Shown here: positions 51,432 through 61,800 of the stretch, one piece after another
Layout of the letters: each line of letters starts with the position of its first letter
Position numbering within the stretch: position 1 is the first letter of the stretch
Assembly: GCA_050299855.1 (NCBI GenBank)
Contig: JBNKWQ010000002.1
Span: 1 to 64,000, forward strand
Source: Hahella sp050299855
Lineage (GTDB): Bacteria; Pseudomonadota; Gammaproteobacteria; Pseudomonadales; Oleiphilaceae
Length of the DNA stretch: 64,000 nt
Direction: 5' to 3'
Position numbers and translations under genes: made by a program
Notes under the pieces: model-generated
What the model was told of the DNA's origin: nothing
The model's database searches: none
What the model saw: only the letters and a program-made list of their open reading frames with translations

Positions 51432-52163
51432 ATGACCAGCCCAAAAGTACGCGAGCTTACCCTGGTTCGCAAACAAACGATTACCCCCAATATGCTGCGC
51501 ATCACCCTTGGAGGTGCCGACATGAAAGACTTTCCTTCAGACCAGGAAAGTGCCTACGTGAAACTGCTATTTCCCCGCGAGAGTGAATCACGTCCGCTTA
51601 TGCGAACCTATACGGTTCGCGCCCAGCGCGAGCAGGAGATCGACATTGATTTCGTAATCCACGCAGACGGCGGGCCTGCTGCAACCTGGGCTATCGAGGC
51701 GGATATCGGCAGCCGAATTCTGGTGGGCGGCCCTGGGCCTAAAAAGCTGGTAGACACTGCAGCCGATTGGTTTCTGATAGTCGGCGATATGACGGCACTA
51801 CCGGCTATCAGCGTCAACATTGAACAGCTTCCTGATAACGCCAGGGGTTATGTTGCTATTGAAGTGATCAGTGAGGCAGACATTCAGGACCTTAACCCTC
51901 CGGAGAATATCGACATTCACTGGGTAATCAATCCCCACCCCGGCGTGAACAACGACCTCTTATTCGAAAAAGTGACACAACTGCCTTGGTTAAATGGGCG
52001 CCCCTCGGTATGGAGTGCTTGTGAACTCGGCAGCATGCGCAAATTGCGAGATCACTTTCGAGCGCAACCTCAATTGGATAAAAATGACCTTTACATATCC
52101 AGCTACTGGAAGCTCGGTTGTAATGAGGATGAGCATAAAGCCATTAAACGGACATTGTCTTAA
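51432..52163 (+). CDS. Siderophore-interacting protein (SIP-type FAD flavoprotein)
   Basis: 243 residues of the ferric-siderophore reductase (ViuB-like) family. FAD-binding RTYTVRA and HADGGPAATWA, phosphate-loop GGPGPKKL, and the NAD(P)H domain ending in SYWKLGCNEDEHKAIKR are all present. Such enzymes release iron from ferric siderophores in the cytosol. It follows the MarR gene by 67 bp, which suggests control by that repressor rather than, or besides, Fur; no clear Fur box was noticed. Confidence 0.9.
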   Translation: MTSPKVRELTLVRKQTITPNMLRITLGGADMKDFPSDQESAYVKLLFPRESESRPLMRTYTVRAQREQEIDIDFVIHADGGPAATWAIEADIGSRILVGGPGPKKLVDTAADWFLIVGDMTALPAISVNIEQLPDNARGYVAIEVISEADIQDLNPPENIDIHWVINPHPGVNNDLLFEKVTQLPWLNGRPSVWSACELGSMRKLRDHFRAQPQLDKNDLYISSYWKLGCNEDEHKAIKRTLS

Positions 52164-52266
52164 CCCCCCTACCTGACTGACTTCGTGGATCAATATGGCC
52201 AGGCACGGAAAATCAGTTGGGAAGAACTGGCAACCGGATCATTCACTTTGAGTATCCCTGTAAAGC

Positions 52267-53097
52267 ATGAGTACTAAAATCGCACTAATCACCGGCTGCT
52301 CCAGCGGCATCGGCCATGAACTGGTTAAACAGCTGTTGCAGCAGGAATGGGTGGTTTATGCGGGCGCCCGTCGTGTTCAGGCACAGAAATCTCTGGAGAC
52401 GGAAAACCTGATACATGTTCAGCTGGACGTCAATGACCCGACACATATTTCCTCAGCAATGGAACTTATTGAGAAACAACAAGGACGTCTGGATCTGCTC
52501 GTCAACAATGCCGGTTACGGAGCTATGGGGCCTTTAGTGGAAATGCCGATGGAAGAAGTTCGCCGACAATTCGACACTAATGTCTTTGCACCTCTGGAAC
52601 TTATTCAAGCTGCGCTACCCTTAATGCGTAAGAGCCCACAGGCAAGGGTAGTTAATATCGGCAGTGTTTCCGGCATTATGGTGACCCCGTTTTCCGGCGC
52701 TTACTGCGCCACCAAAGCGGCGTTGCATGCCTTGTCCGATGCCTTGCGTATCGAGCTGGAACCTTTCGGTATTAAAGTAGTCACCATTCAACCGGGAGCG
52801 ATTGCCTCTGAGTTTGCCAACAATGCCGAGAAAAATCTGGCGACGACCCTGCCACAGGAATCCATCTATAGTCCGATCCGTTCCTTTATCGAAAAACGCG
52901 CAAGGGCTTCAAAGCAGAATCCAACACCCACGGCAAAATTTGTCGCTGAGGTGGTCAGGGTCATTCAGCAACCTCACCCACCAGCGATTAAACGTATCGG
53001 CTACGGCGGATTCAGCCTGCCCCTGTTAAAGCGCTGGATTCCCGCACGATGGCTGGACTTTATATTAAGACGAACGTTTGGGCTGAACCGCCTGTAG
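52267..53097 (+). CDS. Short-chain dehydrogenase/reductase
   Basis: 276-residue classical SDR. NAD(P) motif TGCSSGIG (residues 9-16), NNAGYG, and the catalytic Y146-xxx-K150 with the serine in NIGSVSG. ARR after the second strand suggests NADP. The C-terminal extension (SLPLLKRWIPARWLDFILRR) resembles SDRs acting on lipids or steroids at membranes. Substrate unknown. It lies 103 bp after the flavoprotein gene; the spacer contains an open in-frame stretch described in the findings. Confidence 0.9.
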   Translation: MSTKIALITGCSSGIGHELVKQLLQQEWVVYAGARRVQAQKSLETENLIHVQLDVNDPTHISSAMELIEKQQGRLDLLVNNAGYGAMGPLVEMPMEEVRRQFDTNVFAPLELIQAALPLMRKSPQARVVNIGSVSGIMVTPFSGAYCATKAALHALSDALRIELEPFGIKVVTIQPGAIASEFANNAEKNLATTLPQESIYSPIRSFIEKRARASKQNPTPTAKFVAEVVRVIQQPHPPAIKRIGYGGFSLPLLKRWIPARWLDFILRRTFGLNRL

Positions 53098-53153
53098 CGT
53101 CGTTCTTTTTATTGTCGAACCTTTGTAACCACGCACTTTAGATATAACCACGC

Positions 53154-54632
53154 TCAAGTCCCGCAAAACGTCTGATGAACCACCTGACTCGGTTCCGGCG
53201 GCCGGGTTAGATCTTCATTATCAGGATGATGCTCAAATGGGGCGGCCAGTACATCAATCAGCCGGTGGAAAGGTCGCAGATCACCGGATGACTGGGCAGT
53301 ATCAATCGCCGCTTCCACCAGGTGATTACGGGGAATATAGGCTGGATTGGTGGCATACATCTGCTGCTGTACTTTTACCTCATCAATAGTCTGTTGGGTG
53401 AGCAGTTCACGCCACTGATCGAGTAACGGTTCAAAGCTGTCAGGAAGTTGGTAAGTGACCGCAGACTGAGGGCTCTCTGAACCGCAGACAATATCTGCCA
53501 GATGACGAAATGTCAGGGTAAAGTCCACACCCTCCTGGGCCATGTGCGCCATAAAGTTTTGCACAAATTTCGAGCTTTCCTCACTGACATCGGCAAACCC
53601 GAATTTACGATGCAACCCCAGGGTGTAGGCCGCCTGGTACTGTGGGGCAAAGCCATTCAGTATCGGCTGCGCGACGGCGACACTTAGCTCCATATCGCTA
53701 TCGATCAGCGGCAGTAACGACTGAGCCAACCAGGACAGATTCCAGTGTGCTATTGGCGGTTGGTTCTTATAGGCATAGCGTTTGCCATGGTCGATGGAGC
53801 TAAAGCAGGTATCAGGATGATAGGTATCCATAAAGGCACAGGGACCGTAGTCGATAGTATCCCCACACACCAACATATTGTCGGTATTCATCACCCCGTG
53901 AATAAAGCCCACTAATTGCCATTGGACAATTAAATTTGCCTGACGTGTGATTGCCAGTTCCAATAGCCTTGCGTAGGGATTATCGGCCTCCCCGACCTCA
54001 GGAAAGTCCCTCTCGATCACGTGGTCTGCCAGCATCCGTACCGCTTCCAGATCCTCACGGGCGGCAAAGTACTGAAAGTGCCCGACCCGGATATGACTGC
54101 GTGCAACCCGGGTCAGGATGGCACCGGGTAAAACCTGTTCTCGTACTACTTTCTCCCCTGTCGCCACCGCCACCAGACTACGAGTGGTGGGAATCCCCAA
54201 GGCTGCCATGGCCTCGCTGACAATATACTCCCGAAGTACCGGCCCCAGGGGAGAGCGCCCGTCCCCCATACGGGAATAGGGGGTCTGCCCTGATCCTTTC
54301 AGCTGAATATCGTAGCGCTGCCCGTTAGTTGCGATAACCTCTCCCAACAAAATGGCACGCCCATCCCCCAATTGCGGATTCCAGTTACCGAATTGGTGCC
54401 CGGAATAAACCGTTGCTATGGGTTGCGAACCCTCAGCTAAAACATTGCCGGAGAACACTTGTACAGTATTTTCAGAAGCAAACCACTCTGGATCTATCCC
54501 CAACTGTGCTGCCAACTCAGGGTTGGCCCTTATCAATGCAGGCTTAGGCACCGGCGTCGGCTGCATTAGGCTGTAAAGCCGGTCAGGCAGCTTTATATAG
54601 GTGTTATCAAAGGCAATGGGTGACTGAGTCAT
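53154..54632 (-). CDS. selO: Protein adenylyltransferase SelO (YdiU)
   Basis: Pseudokinase that transfers AMP to protein side chains, linked to redox stress. 492 residues with YSGHQFGNWNPQLGDGRAILLGE, QLKGSGQTPYSR, GIPTTRSL, HGVMNTDNM and DYGPCAFMD (metal-binding loop). The C-terminus is TFCGT, where eukaryotic SelO has selenocysteine; here cysteine is used and the next codon is a true stop. It stands alone and is transcribed leftwards, converging on the SDR gene. Confidence 0.95.
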   Translation of the reverse strand: MTQSPIAFDNTYIKLPDRLYSLMQPTPVPKPALIRANPELAAQLGIDPEWFASENTVQVFSGNVLAEGSQPIATVYSGHQFGNWNPQLGDGRAILLGEVIATNGQRYDIQLKGSGQTPYSRMGDGRSPLGPVLREYIVSEAMAALGIPTTRSLVAVATGEKVVREQVLPGAILTRVARSHIRVGHFQYFAAREDLEAVRMLADHVIERDFPEVGEADNPYARLLELAITRQANLIVQWQLVGFIHGVMNTDNMLVCGDTIDYGPCAFMDTYHPDTCFSSIDHGKRYAYKNQPPIAHWNLSWLAQSLLPLIDSDMELSVAVAQPILNGFAPQYQAAYTLGLHRKFGFADVSEESSKFVQNFMAHMAQEGVDFTLTFRHLADIVCGSESPQSAVTYQLPDSFEPLLDQWRELLTQQTIDEVKVQQQMYATNPAYIPRNHLVEAAIDTAQSSGDLRPFHRLIDVLAAPFEHHPDNEDLTRPPEPSQVVHQTFCGT

Positions 54633-55066
54633 TGATCTTTATGGCCTTGGGACTGAGGTGAACAATTCTCATCCAATTGGTACAGATTGAATGCATCATA
54701 CTGCTGCCAGTATACCGAAGAGTAGCCCCGAATAGCTTCCCATAGTCCAAGCTCTTATTGACCTGAACTGATCAATGGACAAGCAATTCCTCTGAGTTTT
54801 GCCTATCAGAATTAAACTCGGCGGAATGTCCTTCTATACCCCATTACAAGAACGTAGATTCACCCTTCACAAGTTCCATTTCTACCAGACCACATATCTA
54901 TAACATTCGAATTAGGCCATATAGGGTAAGTGTTAGAGATATTTTTCACGCTGAAAAAAAATTTAACTAACAGCAAGGTAAATATTTTTTAATCTCCGTA
55001 TTTAAATCGTCATTTTAATTTGTTAGATTTTGTTACGTTTGCAATTGGTTATAAGGAATTGTTGCC
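54633..55066. other. 434-bp A/T-rich spacer between divergent selO and the PEP-CTERM gene
   Basis: No gene is seen. 54930-55040 is markedly A/T-rich with several A and T runs, unlike the rest of the window, as for a regulated promoter region or a nucleoid-protein (H-NS/MvaT) binding region. No confident -35/-10 pair could be picked. Confidence 0.5.
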
Positions 55067-55792
55067 ATGTATTGCCGTCTCACCTCACTGTTTTTACTCG
55101 TCTCATTGCTTCCTGTCACTTCACAGGCAGCCATCATTGATATTGAAGAATTCGGACTCTTCTCCTACTCAACCGGTTGGTCAGGGGCAGCCGCAGATCT
55201 CCAGATCGGGCATATCTATTCCACTTTTAATGACGTTGGTTTACAGGTTTCCTTTGCTAATAATCTGGACAGTAACAATCTCGGGACGGTCACCTGGCGC
55301 GTTGAAAACCAATCAGGGGCGACATTAGATAACTTTGTCCTGTTCGCTTACCTGAACGCCGATATCGATTTCGGCATCAATACGTTTTTCAATGAATACG
55401 CCAGCTTTATCGGCAATACATCTGCCACCAGTTGGGAAATCGACGAACCCGGATATGTGTTTGGCGATATCTACGATAACCTCGAAGCCGGCAGTCTGGA
55501 TAATTTCAATGCCGTTGACTCAGGCAATCCTGAAGATGTTTCCTTCGCCCTTGGATTTGATTTCGGCTCTTTCCTTAACGATAGCTGGATTGAGGCCACT
55601 CTGGAAATCAGCCTGGACAACATCGGCGGCATTCAGCATACCGATCCCGACTCCGATTTTTCCTTTTTCTTCAACGGCTCTTTAGATCAATCGGACTCTC
55701 CAGTCGTCTTACCAGCCCCCAGCACTCTGGTGTTGTTTGGGGCCGCAGTACCTTTCTTATTGCTGTTCCGTCGCAAAAACCGCACCGCCTAA
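55067..55792 (+). CDS. PEP-CTERM-like exported surface protein
   Basis: 241 residues. Signal peptide (cleavage near SQA-AI), a beta-rich acidic domain with many D, N and F, and a C-terminal sorting tail: LPAPSTLVLFGAAV, a hydrophobic helix, then RRKN. This is a PEP-CTERM-type signal in which the usual P-E-P reads P-A-P; such tails are processed by an exosortase, not seen in the window. The domain has no recognised function. The VWA/RHS giant begins 27 bp downstream, so they are likely co-expressed. Confidence 0.82.
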   Translation: MYCRLTSLFLLVSLLPVTSQAAIIDIEEFGLFSYSTGWSGAAADLQIGHIYSTFNDVGLQVSFANNLDSNNLGTVTWRVENQSGATLDNFVLFAYLNADIDFGINTFFNEYASFIGNTSATSWEIDEPGYVFGDIYDNLEAGSLDNFNAVDSGNPEDVSFALGFDFGSFLNDSWIEATLEISLDNIGGIQHTDPDSDFSFFFNGSLDQSDSPVVLPAPSTLVLFGAAVPFLLLFRRKNRTA

Positions 55793-55819
55793 AAAACAAT
55801 ACCTCAGGGAGGAACTCTC

Positions 55820-58800
55820 ATGTTCACACGCGCTGCGCTACGCGGGCTGCTGGTGATGGCCTTTTTGTCTTCGTCTATCCTGCCCACTGCCCGGGCATCC
55901 AGTATTAACCCCTCGTCATTCCACACTACCATTGCCAAAGGCCAGACCGTCACGGTTCCGCGTGAGGTGACTCTGGACGGTTTAGGTCCTGCAGCCAGCC
56001 GGATAGATGTGTATTTCCTAGCAGACAACACCGGCAGTATGGGGGGGGCCATTGGCAATGTCAGGAATAACGCTCAGTTTATTCTTGATGCCATCTCCGG
56101 TGGTGATCCTCGCTTTCAGGATATTGATATTGCCTATGGCGTTGCCGCTTACTTTGGAGATCCCAGGGAGTATGGCGGCAACAACGCCTCCAAAATTTCC
56201 AGAGCACTCAAATTGCTGCAACCGGTTACCGAGTCCAAAGACGATGTGCAGGCAGCAATAGACAAGTGGATCGCCAGTGGCGGTGGTGATTCCCCAGAAG
56301 CCAATTTTTTCGCACTACAGCAACTGGCCACTAATGGAGCTGCCACTGATGGAGTCGGTAGTACTGACCTTGGATTTGCCAGTGGATATCAATTCGGTTG
56401 GCGCGAAGACTCTATCAAACTGATCATCTGGTTTGGCGATGTCCAATCCCATACCACCACGGTCGATCTGAATGAAGTTATCACTGCATTAAATGACAAT
56501 CGGGTGATCGTCGCCGCAATCAATACAAGGAATACCAATTCCGGTATAGATACCCGCAGTGAAGCTTCGGCCATCGTTAACGCCACACACGGTTTAATCG
56601 CCCATAACGTTACCGGCAAAGATGCTACTGTAGAGGCGATTCTCAATGCGGTCGAACATGCGACAGAATTTGTAGATCTTGACCTGAAGGCACGCAACGT
56701 CCCTGCCGATATCAGTGTCAAATTCAGCTGCGCCAGTGCTAACGGCTGCACTGACGTGTCTATTGGTGAAAGCCGGGTTTTCGACATGACCGTCACCGGT
56801 GACATAGAAGGTGAATACGATTTTGAATCCTATGTTCCCTTTCTTGCGAGCACCACTTCTGCAGACCTTATCACCGTTCGCAGCTGTGTTACCGAGCTAA
56901 GTGCCAGAGGATCACGCAGTAAAATCTCGGTTACCTGGACAGACACCGGAGCCGACCATTATGTGGTTTATCGCTCCCTTAGCGAAACCGGCCCATTTGA
57001 GGCCATTGCGTCAACAACATCCCGTTATTCCACCTATGGGGATCGTGATGTAGCCGCCGGTACTACCTACTACTATCAGGTCAAGGAAGCGGATGCTTCA
57101 GGCGTTGAATATTGCGAATCCCTGGTGGCTTCAACCACTACGGCAAGCCGATTTCGTCCAGAACCGCCCAACTTGCCACCCCTCATTCAATCTGCACCTG
57201 TCACCGCTGCGATTGAAGACGAGCTGTACGAATATGCCATTTCGGCAACTGATCCGGAAAGCCAGCCTCTCTCGTTTGAATTGTCATTTGCCCCCATGGG
57301 CATGACGATCGATGCCGCCGGCGTCGTTCGCTGGACTCCTGCCAATCATCACGTCGGTAACCACAACATTATTATTACCGTTGCGGATAACGAAGGCCTG
57401 TCGACAACTCAGAGCTATACGTTAAGCGTTGAGAATACCAATGATGCCCCGGAGTTCGACAGCACACCTATCACACATATTTCTGTAGGTCAGCAATATA
57501 CCTACGCTGCCCACGCTTTCGACGTCGATGCCGGTGACAGTGTGACCTACAGCCTGGTAAGCGGCCCTGCCACAATGACCTTAGACCCCGCCTCCGGGTT
57601 GTTGCAATGGCTGCCGCAGTTCGGCGATGGCCCGGATCAAACAGTGACCCTGAGAGCCACTGATGAACAGGGAACTTTTGACGAACAGACTTATGTGATT
57701 ACGGTGGAAGAGCCGAATCGCGCTCCCAGCATCACATCGATTCCGGTAACTACTGCCGTTACCCTGGCGGAGTACAGTTACGCAGTGACAGCAGACGACC
57801 CGGACGCTGGCGACACCAAAGAGTTCAGCTTGTTGGTGTATCCGGAGAATATGGAAATTGATGCGAATTCCGGCTTGATCACCTGGACTCCAGACCGCAC
57901 TCAGGTAGGTGATTTCGATGTGAGCGTTCAGGTAATAGATGCCGGAGATCTGAGCGACATCCAGAATTTCGTCCTGACCGTCACCCGCGACAATACTGCG
58001 CCGCAAATTCAGTCTGTTCCGCTACTAGATGCAACTATCGGCGTTGAATACAGCTATCAGGCCACAGCGATCGATGCCGAAGACGACCCCCTCATCTGGT
58101 CTCTGCCTGTCGCTCCTGCCGGCATGGCAGTTGACCCGACAGGTCTGGTTACCTGGACACCAGATGCCGGACAGCTTGGCCTTCAAGCTGTAGAATTGGC
58201 GGCGGATGATGGCTTTGGCGGCACCACCACACAACAATTTGAGATAACAGTTGTAGCGCCTCCCAACTTATCCCCTGCGATCACCAGCTCATCTGTCACA
58301 GAAGCAGTACGTGACCTTGCATACAGTTATCAGGTCATAGCCTCAGATCCGGAAAACGATCCGCTGTCCTATGCCCTGACAACAGCGCCCGCAGGCATGT
58401 CTATCACCCCGGCAGGCCTGGTGAGCTGGATGCCAACGCTTGGTGATGTCGGAGACCATCCGATTCAGATTCAGGTGAATGACGCCTCTAATGTCGTTAC
58501 CCAGAATTATGTCCTCACCGTCCTGGCCGCCCCGGCGGGCAACCAGGCACCGAACATTACTTCCTCGCCAGAGGCCAGTGTCCTGGAAGCTGACGAGTTT
58601 ACCTATGCCATTATCGCAACTGACCCCGAGGGCGACAGCATCAGCTACAGCCTGATCTCAGGCCCTGCCGGAGCCGGCATCAGTGGTAACCTGCTGAGCT
58701 GGACAACCAGCCCTGCAGACGTGAATGTACATGCCCTGACAATTCGGGCGGAAGATCAGTGGGGAGCTTATCAGGAGCAATCCTTTGATTTGACGGTCAC

Positions 58801-61800
58801 GGCAAATCAGGCGCCTTCAATTACCAGCACGCCAGCAGCGGAAATCACTGAAGGCAATCTGTTCCTTTACCAGATTGCAGCCACCGATCCTGAAGCACGC
58901 ACACTGACCTACAATCTGCTGGCAGGCCCTACGGGGGCATCACTGAACAGCAGTGGCTTGCTGCAATGGCAATCGCAGGTCGGAGATGCCGGCAGCGTTG
59001 ATTTCAACCTGGAGGTCAGCGACCATCTCGGCGGTGCCGTACAGCAGTCCTTTACCCTCCTGGTCTCCAGTGTGCCGGTCAACACACCGCCACAGATACT
59101 GTCATCTCCCGACACGGCTGCGACTGTGGGACAACTGTACGAGTATGACGTAAACGCTCTGGACGGCGATGGAGATACACTCAGCTACCAGTTGACTGCC
59201 AGCCCTTCCGGAATGACCATCAATGCAACGAACGGCTTGATAAGCTGGACGCCAACCGTGGCCCAGACAGGCAATCATGATGTTGTGATTTCGGTTACCG
59301 ACGGACAAGGCGGAGAAGCGACACAATCGTTTGCGGTAACAGTTCCCGTACCCGTCAACAACCCTCCTGAAATCACCAGCACCCCTTCCAGCCTGGCGAA
59401 TATAGGCACAGAGTATCTGTATCAGGTGACGGCCTCTGATCCCGAGGGTAACCCGCTTGTATTCAGCCTAAGCCAAAGTCCGGCGGGAATGCAGATCAAT
59501 GCGGTAAGCGGACTGATAGACTGGACACCTGTTGCAGGTCAGACCGGTTCCCATGACATCACCCTGGAAGTGTCTGACGGCGCCAATATCGTCGAACAGA
59601 GCTTTACGGTGACGGTTCAGGATATTGCGGACTTGTCTGTCTCTATAGTGTTGTCCGACAACATAGTGGCGCCGGATGAAGTCGTCACTATCCAGGTGGC
59701 CGCTCCCGACGCAATCAATCCTGTCTACAACCTTATGATCAATGGCCAGCCGTTGGCTTTGGATGCCGGTGGAACAGGCACCTTTAGTTCCACCACTTCA
59801 GGTATCTATCTGCTGGAAGCCCAGGTACAGAGTTCCAACGGCGCTATTGGTAGCGCACAGGCTGACCTGCGTATCAGTGTTCCCGCTGATATCACGCCGC
59901 CGGTGGCAACACTCAATACCCCGGTAGATGGCGACGAAGTGTTCGAGCTGACTGACGTTATAGGCACAGTAACCGACACCAACCTGTACCGGTACCGACT
60001 ACTACTGGCCGAAGCCGGGTCGGGTGATTTTGTCGAGTTCGCTGCAGCAAACGCGCCTGTGTCCAATGACATTCTTGCCAGTCTTGATCCCAGTATGTTG
60101 ACCAATGGCCTGTATACCTTGTTGTTAGTGGCTGAAGATCTCAATGGTCTGGAAAGCCAGGATTCCGTTGACGTGCGTATTGAAGGGCAGTTGAAACCGG
60201 GCGTGGTGCAACTGAGCTTCGTGGACATGACGGTGCCCGTGGCCGGCATTCCCATTGTGATAGAACGGACTTACGACAGCCGTGTGAAGAGCCAGCGTGA
60301 TCTTGGTGTAGGCTGGAATCTCAGCGTTCGCCAGGGTGAGTACGAGAATAACCGGGACCCAGGCAAAGGCTGGGGCGTGGCCAGCTCCGGCGGTTTCTTC
60401 AAAATCCCCTGCTATACCTCTGTGGAACAGGCTTACCACACCACAGATATTCGCCTGAGCGAAACCGAGTCTTACCAGTTCCGTCCACGTATTAACCTGT
60501 CCGGTTACGGTAGTGTGATTTCCGGCGGCTGTCTGGGGCAGGCAGAGTTTCTCCAGGTCAGCGGACCAGGCGGGGCTGTCCTGCAACCTCTGGGCAACAA
60601 CAACGTTTTCTATCTGAATGGCACGGATGTATTCACCTACGACCTGGGTGATGATCGCTTCGGCGAACCCTGGGTGCCTGAGAATGTCCGCCTGACCACC
60701 CCAGATGGGCGCGTGTTCGATCTGAACATTACCTCCGGCATCAGCCGTCTACAGAATGCCAATGGTAACCAGTTGTTCATTTCGTCCAATGGCGTTGTCA
60801 ACAGTGCCGGGCAAGGTGTGGTTTTCTCCAGGGACGGCAATGGCCGGATCGCTTCCATTCAGGACCCACTCGGCAATGTCGTGCAGTATTCCTATGACGC
60901 AGACAACAATCTGGCCGGCTTTACCAACCAGCTATCCCAGGAAACCACCTATCAGTATTATGATGCACCCTTCCTGAATCACCTTAAATCCATCACGCTT
61001 CCTGATGGCAGTGAACTCAGCAGCTTTGAATACAATGCCGACGGTCGTCTGTCACAGGTCTGTGACCCTGATGGCTGCGCCAGCGCTGATTACGATCTTG
61101 CTGGCCGGACCCAGACCAATATCGACGCCACCGGCAGGGCAATCACCTACGTCTATGATGAAAAAGGTAATGTCATTTCCCAGTCGGATGCACTGGGCAA
61201 TACCCACCTGTTCAGCTACGACGCAGACGGCAACCTGCTTGAACACACCGATCCGGAAGGCAATATCACGACCCGGACCTGGGACGCCAACGGCAACGTG
61301 CTGACCTACACGGAGCCTCATGGCCCCAGCGAGGACCCGGCAGACTTCACCACCACCTATACCTATGATGCCCGTGGTAATACCCTGACGGTTACCAGTC
61401 CCAATGGTGCGCAGGTGGTGAATACCTACGACAGCACCGGTAACCGGCTGTCTATGGCAACCGAATCCGGTTTTATAATCAGCCAGTTCAGCTATGACAG
61501 CAATGGCCGTCAGATCAGTGAAAGCGGTCCATTCGGTTCAATGGATTTCGCCTACAACAGCGGCGGTATGCTGAATTCCCTGACCGATGATCAGGGCACC
61601 ACTACAACCCTGGTACACGATGCGGCAGGAAAAGTAACTTCCTATACCCACGACGGAGTTACCGGAACCATAGATTACGATGCCATGGGACGTGAAACCT
61701 CCTACAGCTACAGCGATGGCCTGTCCTTCGAATATGAATATGGATTCGGTGACAGTTGGACCTCGATAGAAGGCTCCACAATTCCTGCTATGGAACGTTC

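Noticed and set aside
57184..59640. CRISPR or VNTR array in the regular 272-bp repeats
   Set aside because: The repeats are protein-level Ig-like domains with diverged DNA and no spacer structure.
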